DNA of 64,000 bases from NCBI GenBank assembly GCA_024398095.1, contig JAKSJK010000003.1:1-64000 (forward strand), written 5' to 3'. Source of the DNA: Bacteroidales bacterium. GTDB lineage: Bacteria > Bacteroidota > Bacteroidia > Bacteroidales > UBA932. A program made the translations under genes and the position numbers. Shown here one piece after another: positions 54,277 to 63,108 of this stretch (position 1 is the first letter of the stretch; each line of letters begins with the position of its first letter). The notes beneath the pieces are model-generated. The model ran no database searches and was not told the origin of the DNA. It saw only the letters and a program-made list of their open reading frames with translations.

Positions 54277-56154
54277 CTAGAAATGCTTTACAAAAACTTC
54301 GATTGCCTGATACTCGGCCATTCCGAGTTCGTCATACAGTTTTGCGGTGTTCTGGGTGCGCTCCTCGGCCCTCTGCCAGAACTCGCGCGGATCATCGCCC
54401 GGGAAAGGCATGATGTCCTTCTGTGAAAGGTGGCGGTAGATGGCGTGGCGCTTCTTGATCTGCTCATCCGGGCTGAGCGGCACGGCCATATCCACCTTGT
54501 CCAGTTCCCACTCCATCCAGGCACCGCGGTAGAGCCAGCAGTGGCAGTCTGAGAGCCATGATTCGCCCTCGAGCTGATGGATGGCTTCGAACACGGCCTC
54601 GGTGCAGACACGGTGGGTTCCGTGAGGGTCCGCGAGGTCTCCCGCCACATAGATCTGGTGCGGCTTAACGCTCTGCAGCAGGTCCTTGATTATGTCTATG
54701 TCCGCCTGGGTGCGGGCATTCTTCTTGATGCCGCCGGACTCGTAGAAAGGCAGGTTGAGGAAGTGTGCGTGGGTGTCCGGATCGAGGCCGAAGGAACGTA
54801 CGGCACCCCTTGCCTCGCTGCGCCTGATGGCAGCTTTGAGGTTCAGCAGGGCGCGTGGCTCAGGCTCGCCGGGAACCTTGGAGGCTATGATCTGGCGGAC
54901 TTCTTCGCAGCGGTCACCGTAGCCCAGTTCGCGGGCGGCATCGATATGTTGGAACACCACATCGTCGTGTACTGCCACATTGCCGGAAGTCTGATATGCC
55001 ACATGTACGTCGTGGCCCTGCTCCACCAGGCGGATGAAAGTGCCGCCCATGGAGATGACATCGTCGTCCGGGTGAGGGGAGAAGACAATCACCCTCTTAG
55101 GGAATGGAGTCGAAGACACCGGGCGGGTGCTGTCGTCTGCATTCGGCTTTCCGCCAGGCCAGCCGGTGATGGTGTGCTGGAGGTCGTTGAAGACCGTGAT
55201 GTTGATCTTGTTGTATGATCCGCAGGCTTCCAGGAGTTCTCCCAGGGAGTTGTCCAGATAGTCCTGCTGGGTGAGCTTCAGAATCGGCTTCCCGGTCTTC
55301 TGACAGAGCCAGATTACAGCCTTGCGGACGGTTTTCGGAGTCCAGTCGCAGCTGGTCACAAGCCACGGAGCGACGAGCCGGGTGAGTTTTGATGCCGCAT
55401 TTTCGTCCACATAGAAAGTGGCGTTGGAGTGCTTCTGGAAATAGGACGCCGGGCAGCTTGGGCCGATCTCGCCTTCAACTATGTCGCGGACGGCGGCGGC
55501 CTTGTCTTCGCCCCATGCCATGAACACCACCTGACGGGCGCTCATCATTGTGGAAATGCCCATCGTGATGGCTGCGGAAGGGGTGGCTTCAAGCTCTCCG
55601 CCGAAGTTCTTGGCCTGTCTCTTGCGGGACTTGTATGGCAGCAGGACGGTGCGGGTGCGGCTCTTCTCGGAGGAGCCGGCCTCGTTGAAGCCCACCTGTC
55701 CGTTCTCGCCGACTCCAAGTATCATCAGATCGAGCCCGCTTGCGAGTGTATCGAATTCCGCACAGTATCCGGCCAGTTTCCCGTCACTGACCGAGCCGTC
55801 CGGGATGTGTACGTTCTCAGGCTTTACATCGATGTGGCTCAGGAATGATTCGTGGATACGCCTGTTGCGGCTCTGTGCCGCGTCGGCGGAAATGGGGAAG
55901 TATTCGTCGATGCTGAAGATTTCAACATTCGCGAACGACACCGCCCCCTTTTCAAATCGCTTGACAAGTTCCTGGTAAAGCGGCTCGGGGGTACTGCCGG
56001 TGCTGATGCCCAGCTTGAACTTGCGGTTGCTGGTCGGAACGAGGCTTACGAGAAGGTCTGCAATCTTTGCACACGCCTCGGAAGCATCGTTGCAAATCTC
56101 TGCGGGAATCCTCTCGTAGGTGTGGAGGATATCGCTGATCTGATGCTCTTTCAT
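54277..56154 (-). CDS. NagB-like / PIG-L deacetylase fusion protein
   Basis: 625 residues in two parts. The N-terminal 1-255 is NagB-like (ISTGSTPEP, FSIDEYF with Asp83), but the catalytic block reads GENGQVGFNE at 149-158: the positions equal to Asp141 and His143 are Asn151 and Gln153, so deaminase activity is doubtful. The C-terminal 350-625 is a PIG-L (LmbE) zinc deacetylase with FSPHPDDDVISMGG at 358-371 and a late DPHGTHRVC metal motif, the family that deacetylates GlcNAc-containing lipids or sugars. Long NagB proteins of this layout are known in Bacteroidetes. Upstream of and cotranscribed with nagB. Confidence 0.87.
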   Translation of the reverse strand: MKEHQISDILHTYERIPAEICNDASEACAKIADLLVSLVPTSNRKFKLGISTGSTPEPLYQELVKRFEKGAVSFANVEIFSIDEYFPISADAAQSRNRRIHESFLSHIDVKPENVHIPDGSVSDGKLAGYCAEFDTLASGLDLMILGVGENGQVGFNEAGSSEKSRTRTVLLPYKSRKRQAKNFGGELEATPSAAITMGISTMMSARQVVFMAWGEDKAAAVRDIVEGEIGPSCPASYFQKHSNATFYVDENAASKLTRLVAPWLVTSCDWTPKTVRKAVIWLCQKTGKPILKLTQQDYLDNSLGELLEACGSYNKINITVFNDLQHTITGWPGGKPNADDSTRPVSSTPFPKRVIVFSPHPDDDVISMGGTFIRLVEQGHDVHVAYQTSGNVAVHDDVVFQHIDAARELGYGDRCEEVRQIIASKVPGEPEPRALLNLKAAIRRSEARGAVRSFGLDPDTHAHFLNLPFYESGGIKKNARTQADIDIIKDLLQSVKPHQIYVAGDLADPHGTHRVCTEAVFEAIHQLEGESWLSDCHCWLYRGAWMEWELDKVDMAVPLSPDEQIKKRHAIYRHLSQKDIMPFPGDDPREFWQRAEERTQNTAKLYDELGMAEYQAIEVFVKHF

Positions 56155-56179
56155 GTTCTATATTTTCTAAAGCGAATTG

Positions 56180-56187
56180 CAAATATA
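56180..56187 (-). promoter_or_regulatory. Possible -7 box of the nagB fusion operon
   Basis: TATATTTG on the minus strand (56187-56180), 25 bases before the start codon. No TTG at the right distance upstream; moderate support. Confidence 0.42.
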
Positions 56188-56212
56188 ACAAAAGAATAGT
56201 ACATTGTTTCTA

Positions 56213-56243
56213 TTGGAAGTGTGTTTATAAAGTGCTAACTTTG
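56213..56243 (+). promoter_or_regulatory. Promoter of the second SusCD operon
   Basis: TTG at 56213-56215, a 20-base spacer and TAACTTTG at 56236-56243, a strong match to consensus. About 70 bases of leader precede the ATG at 56318. Confidence 0.72.
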
Positions 56244-56317
56244 TATGCTTCCACTCATGAGTGCGCGCTAATGCGTGCGATTGGAGAAATCACGGAGAAC
56301 ATAAAACTGGAAATCAC

Positions 56318-58822
56318 ATGAAAACTAGCAGAATAGTGCTATTCTTTGCTGCTTTTGCAGCGGCCGTGTCGCTGTCTATGTCTTGCGAAAAGCCCGAGGG
56401 CGGCAATACCGAAGGCGGCGAAACCGGCAAGGTTGAGGACATAAAGGTGGTCGACGGCAAGGTGAAATTCTATGTGGACATAGACAAGGACTCTCCGCGT
56501 TCGAAGGCCGGCATTACCAGCCGCCTCACCAAGGTCAGCGTCAACGGCAAGGAATACACTCCGGCCAAGGACGAGAAGGGCCAGCTTTTCGTGGAGGTCC
56601 CGGAGGCTGCCAGCGGCACTTACTCCGCCGTCTACTACAACACCGTATCCAAGAAATTCTACGGCACATCTGCGAATATCGACGTGAAGATTCCGCACTC
56701 GCAGTTCCACCTCGTGACCATGCAGTCCCTCCAGGACTATCCTATGTATTCGTCCTACACCAAGGAGACCGGCAACAAGCTTGTATTCAAGGACGGTTTT
56801 GCCCTGGTCGACCTCGCCCTCACCGGTTCGGCTGCAATCAATTCCGTGAATGTGAAGAATGTGGCCCTGTCCATGATGACCGGCCTCGCTTCCTACAAGC
56901 CTTCCACCGGTTCATTCGCAATGACCAAGGGCGTGGGTTACGCACAGCTCAACTGCACCAGAGACGGCAGCAACGTGCCCCTTGCCGAGGGTTCCGCGAA
57001 GCATTTCTATGTGATGGTCGCTCCAGGCAACTACTCAAAGGGCCTGCAGATTACCGTCAGCGATGCCAGCCACAGGATGATGCAGTTCACCACCGAGGCG
57101 GTGACCCTCACAGGCAACCAGGTTCTTTCCATCAGCAAGGTCTATGAACCGGCTTCCGAGCTCCTCTTCTACGAGGGCTTCGACAATTATGTCTGGGGCG
57201 GTGACTATGTGAATGGTGAAGGCGCCATCGGATTCTCTCCTACCGCCGATGCGGTTACCATGACCTCCAGCGACGCTCTCACGGGCCTCGAGGAGGCCTA
57301 TGCGCAGGTTGCCTACGATATGCCTGGCACCGGATATATCCAGTCCGACACCTGGGCCGACTGCCAGAACACCTATTCGGCTCCGAAGACCGTAGCAACC
57401 TCGCACAGGCTTACCGAGTCATACGTGAAGTCCCGCGCAGCCGGCGATCATATCAACCTCTTCCGCTGCCAGGAGCGTCCGGGCTACATCGAGTGCGGTG
57501 CGGCTGCCGGTACCAGGGGTATATTCATTTCCTGCCCATGCCGCAGCATAGATGGCGTCATCAATGCCAAGGTGGAATTCGACATCTGCCTCAAGCACAA
57601 TTTCAACGACAATATCATAATCAGTCTGAACAACGGTGGATATATCCGCTCCTGCAAGGTGAACGGTGTCGCTATCGACCTCAAGTCTGCCGGCCTTTCT
57701 TACACATCCGTTTCGCATGAACTCACGGTTCCGGCTTCGAAGTTCACAATCGAGACCAGTGCCACTGCAAGAAAGAAGTGGAATCATGTGGAGGTCGAGG
57801 TGGACAGGGCTATGAACGGCCTGATGCTCTACCTTGCCGCAGCCTCCTCAAGCTCTGGAAACCACGGCTTCTATCTGGACAACTACAAGGTTACCAAGAT
57901 TTCCGACCTCAAGAGGGGCAAGCTCCGCGTGCTTTACTGGAACATCCAGAACGGCATGTGGTCCGACCAGGCCAACAACTACGACAATTTCGTGAAATTT
58001 GTCAAGGCATACGATCCTGATGTCTGCGTGTGGTGTGAGTCTGTCACAATCTACAAGGACAACACGGGCAGCGGCATCGGCAACTCCGGCAGCACCTACA
58101 AGGGTTTCCTGCCTAACGGCTGGCCTGCGCTTGCTGCCCGCTACGGTCACAATTACACTGCTATCGGCGGCTGCCGCGACAACTATCCGCAGACCGTGAC
58201 GGCCAAGTTCCCGATCACCACCATAGCGAAGATCACAAATACAGACAATTCGTCCAAGCCTATCGCCCATGGCGCCGGTCTGCACAGCATCACTGTGAAC
58301 GGCAGGACCATCTACCTCGCCACTCTCCATACCTGGCCTCAGGCCTATGCCTACGGTGTCAGCGGCACCGCGGCACAGGATGCCAGCAAGGCAGCCAACG
58401 GCGGCGACTACTACCGCGAGTACGAAATGGATTATGTCGTGGCCCAGACCAAGAACAACAGCAAGTATGCCGCCCAGAAAGATTGGCTCTTCATGGGTGA
58501 CTTCAACTCCCGTTCCCGCCTGGACAACTGGTACTACAAGTACGCGGACAGCGATACGAAACTTCTCTGCCAGGATGTGATTCTGAACAAGACCGACTAC
58601 AAGGACATCATAGGTACAAAGTACGAGGGTGACTTCATGGCTTCCACCTACGGCAACGCCCGCATTGACTACATGTATGCTTCCCCATCCATGTATGCGA
58701 CAGTTAAGAATGCGATGGCAGTGGTAGATGACTGGACCACAGCGTCGAAAGATCTGAAGTATGGCACTTCGTTCATCAACCCTTCCGACCACCGTCCTAT
58801 CCTGGTCGATTTCGAATTCTGA
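56318..58822 (+). CDS. Lipoprotein with C-terminal endonuclease/exonuclease/phosphatase domain
   Basis: 834 residues, lipobox SLSMSC (Cys23). The N-terminal ~500 residues are beta-rich with a possible carbohydrate- or ligand-binding jelly-roll near 290-520 (LLFYEGFDNYVWGGDYVNGE); I do not recognise the family. The C-terminal 534-834 is an EEP-fold phosphodiesterase/phosphatase: LRVLYWNIQNGMW (Asn), VCVWCESVTIY (Glu), ATLHTWPQAY (His), FMGDFNSRSRL (Asp, Asn) and PSDHRPILVDF (Asp, His). This fold includes sphingomyelinases, inositol phosphatases and nucleases. The start at 56318 begins the signal; an in-frame ATG at 56261 is less likely. Confidence 0.83.
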   Translation: MKTSRIVLFFAAFAAAVSLSMSCEKPEGGNTEGGETGKVEDIKVVDGKVKFYVDIDKDSPRSKAGITSRLTKVSVNGKEYTPAKDEKGQLFVEVPEAASGTYSAVYYNTVSKKFYGTSANIDVKIPHSQFHLVTMQSLQDYPMYSSYTKETGNKLVFKDGFALVDLALTGSAAINSVNVKNVALSMMTGLASYKPSTGSFAMTKGVGYAQLNCTRDGSNVPLAEGSAKHFYVMVAPGNYSKGLQITVSDASHRMMQFTTEAVTLTGNQVLSISKVYEPASELLFYEGFDNYVWGGDYVNGEGAIGFSPTADAVTMTSSDALTGLEEAYAQVAYDMPGTGYIQSDTWADCQNTYSAPKTVATSHRLTESYVKSRAAGDHINLFRCQERPGYIECGAAAGTRGIFISCPCRSIDGVINAKVEFDICLKHNFNDNIIISLNNGGYIRSCKVNGVAIDLKSAGLSYTSVSHELTVPASKFTIETSATARKKWNHVEVEVDRAMNGLMLYLAAASSSSGNHGFYLDNYKVTKISDLKRGKLRVLYWNIQNGMWSDQANNYDNFVKFVKAYDPDVCVWCESVTIYKDNTGSGIGNSGSTYKGFLPNGWPALAARYGHNYTAIGGCRDNYPQTVTAKFPITTIAKITNTDNSSKPIAHGAGLHSITVNGRTIYLATLHTWPQAYAYGVSGTAAQDASKAANGGDYYREYEMDYVVAQTKNNSKYAAQKDWLFMGDFNSRSRLDNWYYKYADSDTKLLCQDVILNKTDYKDIIGTKYEGDFMASTYGNARIDYMYASPSMYATVKNAMAVVDDWTTASKDLKYGTSFINPSDHRPILVDFEF

Positions 58823-58870
58823 TAATACAAACACACACACACAATATTAACTAAACCCCCAAAAACAATT

Positions 58871-59971
58871 ATGAGACAGAACCTGTTGACAGCAGTTCGC
58901 CGTTTCTGCACAGCCTTCGTGGGTGTGGCGCTCCTTGCGTCATGCAACCTCCACGATCCTAATGCGGAGAGAAGCGAATTCATCAAGGTCTATGCTTCGC
59001 TTGAGGATATGGACGATCCTGAAGTGGAGCCGGCAAAGGCTCTCGCAATCGGAGTAAGGGAAGGATCCTACGAGTTTTTCGTAAAGACCAACGTTTCTCC
59101 GGACGAGCTCAGTTTCGAGTGGCAGGATGACCAGTCCTCCCCTTGGGCCAAAGTCGAAGAGGTGCAGGAAGTCAGCAAGGGTGTTATCCGCGTGTCCATC
59201 TGGACAAAGGCGAGAACCGCCTTCGGTTATTACACCCGCCGTACCGGCATGCTGATGATCTATGCATCTGACATCCACCTGGGAAAATATCTCAGGATCC
59301 ATCAGGGCTGCGTAGCCCGCTACTCAAACGACTGCGCAACCTTCAAGAGCGGCTCGACTAACCCTCTCGTTTCTGACGGCGAGGCCCTCTGGTCTACCTG
59401 GACCGCATCCCAGAAAGAGAATTTCCCTACCACGACTCCTACCAGCGTCTATGCACGCAATGGTTTCCTGAGGCTTGGCGACAACATCGGCCACGGTGGC
59501 GAGATCACCACAAAGTTCGTGGATGCACTCCGTGCGGACTCACTCCTCATGGTCAACTTCAGAGCTGTGGCTTTCCAGGATGAGCTTGGAAAGAAAGATG
59601 CCAACAAGTTTACTGTCGAGGTGCTTGGCGGCGGTGTCTTCAAGGATACCGACGGCGCAAAGAAACTCGAGGTGGAGATACCTTATTATAATATTGATGA
59701 TCCGGACTTCCCGGCATCGATGTGGAATGACGCAGAGTTCATGTATTTCGTAGAGAGCTCTGAAAGCAGCAAAATCAGTGCGAATACTCAGATCCGCCTG
59801 ACTGCAGGAAGTCTTACCGAGACTACCGAGCCAAACCGCGTCTTTGTGACCAGGATCTACATCCGTACCATCAACCCGCAGGTTGACGAGGACTATTTTG
59901 AGGAGAACGGCGGCAACGGTGTCGACAAGATCCTCGGCCTCAGCTCCGAAAAACCAGCCCCAGAAGAATAA
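58871..59971 (+). CDS. Lipoprotein of unknown function
   Basis: 366 residues with lipobox ALLASC (Cys25). The N-terminal half has a VREGSYEFFVKTNVSPDELS strand pattern and WAKVEEVQEVSKGVIRVSIW, which look like an Ig/BACON-type domain. The second half (YARNGFLRLGDNIGHGGEIT, LMVNFRAVAFQ) looks like a jelly-roll. I recognise no enzyme motif. It lies 48 bases after the EEP gene and 17 before susC, so it is probably a surface glycan-binding protein of this operon. Confidence 0.65.
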   Translation: MRQNLLTAVRRFCTAFVGVALLASCNLHDPNAERSEFIKVYASLEDMDDPEVEPAKALAIGVREGSYEFFVKTNVSPDELSFEWQDDQSSPWAKVEEVQEVSKGVIRVSIWTKARTAFGYYTRRTGMLMIYASDIHLGKYLRIHQGCVARYSNDCATFKSGSTNPLVSDGEALWSTWTASQKENFPTTTPTSVYARNGFLRLGDNIGHGGEITTKFVDALRADSLLMVNFRAVAFQDELGKKDANKFTVEVLGGGVFKDTDGAKKLEVEIPYYNIDDPDFPASMWNDAEFMYFVESSESSKISANTQIRLTAGSLTETTEPNRVFVTRIYIRTINPQVDEDYFEENGGNGVDKILGLSSEKPAPEE

Positions 59972-59988
59972 TAAACAACTGACTGACC

Positions 59989-62900
59989 ATGAATAGAAAT
60001 ATATTCAGGACTCTCGCAACTGCTCTGTCTGCAGCCGTACTTTCGCTCGCGCTTCTCGGTGCTGCGTCAGTTCAGGCAGCCGCACAGGAACAGACTGTGA
60101 CAGTCAAGGGTATTGTCCTCGATCAGGACAACAACCCTATGATCGGTGCAACCGTGATGATCGAAGGTACCCAGACAGGTACCACCACCGATCTGGACGG
60201 CCGCTACTCGATCAAGGTAAAGCAGGGCCAGACCCTCCAGGTTCTCTCGCTCGGTTATGTCACCGAGACTGCCAAGGTCGGAACAAAGACAACCATCGAC
60301 TTCAAGATGAGCGAGGACCGCAACATCCTCGATGATGTTGTGGTCATCGGCTATGGTTCCGTCAAGAAGCAGGACCTCACCGGTTCCGTGACCAACGTGC
60401 AGATGAACGACCTCAAATCAGCACCTCAGTTCTCTGTCGATAACGCCCTCCAGGGCCGTATCGCAGGTGCCGACATCATGTCCACCTCTGGTGAGCCTGG
60501 TGCTACCACCACCATCCGTATCCGCGGTTCACGTTCTATCTCGGCTTCCAACGAGCCTCTGATCGTCGTCGACGGCGTTATGGATGCCATCCATGACCTC
60601 AATGACCTCAACTCAGACGATATCGCTTCGATCTCTGTCCTCAAGGATGCCTCTTCAACCGCGATCTACGGTTCCCGCGGTGCCAACGGTGTCATCATCG
60701 TCACCACCAAGGCCGGTACAGGTCTGAAGGAGAAGGTCAACATCACCTTCAAGGCTGACCTCGGTTTCTCACAGCTTCCTCGCAGACTCGACATCATGAA
60801 TGCCGCTGAGTTCGCCCTCTACCGTAACGACCTTGCGATGTTCGGATCCGACTCCAACAACCCGCTTTCTGCAGGTTGGGAGACTCCTCTTTCAGATGCA
60901 GTCTACAAGGATCCTATGACAAGGGAAGGCACTGACTGGATCAAGACAATCACCCGTACCGCTCTCTATCAGAACTACGCCCTGTCCCTTTCCGGCAGCA
61001 ATGACAAGAGCAACTACTACGCTTCCTTCTCCTACAATGATGCCGACGGTATCATCCTCGATTCAGGCCAGAAGCGTCTCACCGGCCGTATCAAGGTGGA
61101 GCGTCAGTTCTTCAAGTGGCTCAAGGCCGGCTACACCGGATCCTACACCTGGCGTCACAACGACGAGACCAAGGCTGCCATCGGCGGTACCGCATGGTAC
61201 AACTCAGCAATGTACCTGAACCCGTTCATCAAGCCTACCGACTCGTTCAACCCGCTCTATAACGGTGGCCAGAAGATCAACAACCCGCTGTCGCTGATCA
61301 ACAACAACACCTATTATCTCGAGCGTCATTCGACCAACCACACTTTCAATGTGGACATTACCCCTGTCAAGCATTTCCACATCAAGTCCACCCTCTCTTA
61401 CTATCTCTACCAGAGGCATACCTACCGCTACTATCCGGGTACCCTCCCTGCAAAGGCAGAGAACGAGGGCGGCGAGGCTTACCGTGCGGAATGGGATGAG
61501 CACTCTATCTCATCCGAGACCACTGCCAGCTACAAGCTCGAGAAGAAGGGCCATACCTTCACCCCGATGCTCGGTTTCTCTGTCTACACCTTCGGATCCC
61601 ATGACTTCAACCTCTCCGGCAAAGGCTACACCGACGATGCCGTGATGTGGAACAACATGAACGCCGTGCCTGACAAGGAGACCTACTCTGCCGGTTCAGC
61701 GCTCTCAAGGAAGGACAAGATGTCTTTCTTCGCCCGTGCCGACTACAACTACAAGTCTCGCTACTATTTCACCGCAACCGGCCGTTACGACGGTGCATCC
61801 AACTTCGCGGCTGATAACAAGTGGGCATTCTTCCCATCTGCCGCTCTCCGCTGGAATGTTGCCAACGAGCCATTCATGAAGAGCGTCAAGTGGATCGACG
61901 ACCTCTCTGTCCGCGCATCTGCGGGTGTGACAGGTAACGATGCAATCTCTGCATTCCGCTCCCTCGCGATCAACTCCACCACTACCGGCGGCTACCTCTT
62001 CGACGGCAAGCAGCCTGTGGCTACCTACCAGAGCCGCCTCGACGCTCCTGAGCTCCGCTGGGAGAAGACAGCCCTCTACAACGTGGCAGTGGACTGGTCA
62101 ATGTTCAAGAGCCGCCTCAACATCACTGCAGAGGCTTACTATTCTACCACCAAGGACCTCCTCCTCAGCGTGCAGGTTCCTTCAAACACCGGTTACACCA
62201 CCTACTTCTCCAACATCGGAAAGACTTCCAACAAGGGTGTCGAGCTTTCCATCGAGAGCATGAACATCGTCAAGAAGGACTTCCAGTGGTCAACCGCATT
62301 CACCATCTCCCACAACGAGCAGAAGGTGCTTGACATCGGTCAGGACGACTTCGTGTCCGCATACAACTCTCCTGGTAACAACTCCTACATGATGCACGGC
62401 TATGTGAACGGCTATCCGCTCAACTCTGTCTGGGGCTTCAAGTACGGCGGAACCTGGAAGAGCGCAGAAGAGGTGGAGCGCAACAAGGTAACCAAGACCT
62501 ATGCCTACACTTCCACCACCCTCGGCGGTGCGCGCTATTATGATATGGACCATAACGGTACCCTCGACCAGAAGGACCTTGTTTACCAGGGCACTGCAGA
62601 CCCTATAATCTACGGCGGTCTCCAGAACAACTTCTTCTACAAGGGCTTCAAGCTCGGCGTCTTCTTCGCTTACTCACTCGGCGGCAAGATGTATAACTAC
62701 TCCGAGTTCTACATGGCAGGTACCATCTTCTCGAACCAGTACCGCTACATGCTCGACGCTTGGCATCCTACACGTAACCCTCAGTCTGATATTCCACGCG
62801 CAGGTGGCAAGACCGACGCCGCTCTCCCTAGCGACTTCATGATCCACGACGCGTCATATCTCCGTCTGAAGAACCTCAGTCTGAGCTATACTCTCGACCT

Positions 62901-63093
62901 CCACAAGTATAATGCTCCTCTCAAGGACATGACCTTCACCGTTTCCGGTGAGAACCTCTACCTGTGGAAGAACTACAACGGCTTCGATCCGGATGTCAAC
63001 AGCTCCGGAACCTCTTCAACCCTCCGCCGTCTCGATATCGGTACCTACCCTAAGGCACGTACCATCATGTTCAGTATTCAGGTTAGATATTAA
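59989..63093 (+). CDS. SusC-family TonB-dependent receptor without STN domain
   Basis: 1034 residues: signal peptide (to about 32, QAAAQ), carboxypeptidase-regulatory-like domain at about 37-115 (VKGIVLDQDNNPMIGATVMI), the motif LDDVVVIGYGSVKKQDLTGS, the plug (VDGVMDAIHDLNDLNSDDIA, VLKDASSTAIYGSRGANGVI) and a barrel ending MFSIQVRY. Unlike the first SusC of this window it has no STN domain, so it should not signal through a FecR protein. Pairs with the SusD 15 bases downstream. Confidence 0.95.
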   Translation: MNRNIFRTLATALSAAVLSLALLGAASVQAAAQEQTVTVKGIVLDQDNNPMIGATVMIEGTQTGTTTDLDGRYSIKVKQGQTLQVLSLGYVTETAKVGTKTTIDFKMSEDRNILDDVVVIGYGSVKKQDLTGSVTNVQMNDLKSAPQFSVDNALQGRIAGADIMSTSGEPGATTTIRIRGSRSISASNEPLIVVDGVMDAIHDLNDLNSDDIASISVLKDASSTAIYGSRGANGVIIVTTKAGTGLKEKVNITFKADLGFSQLPRRLDIMNAAEFALYRNDLAMFGSDSNNPLSAGWETPLSDAVYKDPMTREGTDWIKTITRTALYQNYALSLSGSNDKSNYYASFSYNDADGIILDSGQKRLTGRIKVERQFFKWLKAGYTGSYTWRHNDETKAAIGGTAWYNSAMYLNPFIKPTDSFNPLYNGGQKINNPLSLINNNTYYLERHSTNHTFNVDITPVKHFHIKSTLSYYLYQRHTYRYYPGTLPAKAENEGGEAYRAEWDEHSISSETTASYKLEKKGHTFTPMLGFSVYTFGSHDFNLSGKGYTDDAVMWNNMNAVPDKETYSAGSALSRKDKMSFFARADYNYKSRYYFTATGRYDGASNFAADNKWAFFPSAALRWNVANEPFMKSVKWIDDLSVRASAGVTGNDAISAFRSLAINSTTTGGYLFDGKQPVATYQSRLDAPELRWEKTALYNVAVDWSMFKSRLNITAEAYYSTTKDLLLSVQVPSNTGYTTYFSNIGKTSNKGVELSIESMNIVKKDFQWSTAFTISHNEQKVLDIGQDDFVSAYNSPGNNSYMMHGYVNGYPLNSVWGFKYGGTWKSAEEVERNKVTKTYAYTSTTLGGARYYDMDHNGTLDQKDLVYQGTADPIIYGGLQNNFFYKGFKLGVFFAYSLGGKMYNYSEFYMAGTIFSNQYRYMLDAWHPTRNPQSDIPRAGGKTDAALPSDFMIHDASYLRLKNLSLSYTLDLHKYNAPLKDMTFTVSGENLYLWKNYNGFDPDVNSSGTSSTLRRLDIGTYPKARTIMFSIQVRY

Positions 63094-63108
63094 TAGGAGG
63101 ATAGAACA

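Noticed and set aside
57848..58840. A 330-codon open frame on the minus strand under the EEP-domain gene
   Set aside because: Opposite to a domain with all catalytic motifs; Val/Gly-rich shadow sequence without family resemblance.
58828..58842. Short CA dinucleotide run between genes
   Set aside because: Too short and within an AT/CA-rich spacer; no sign of a functional repeat.
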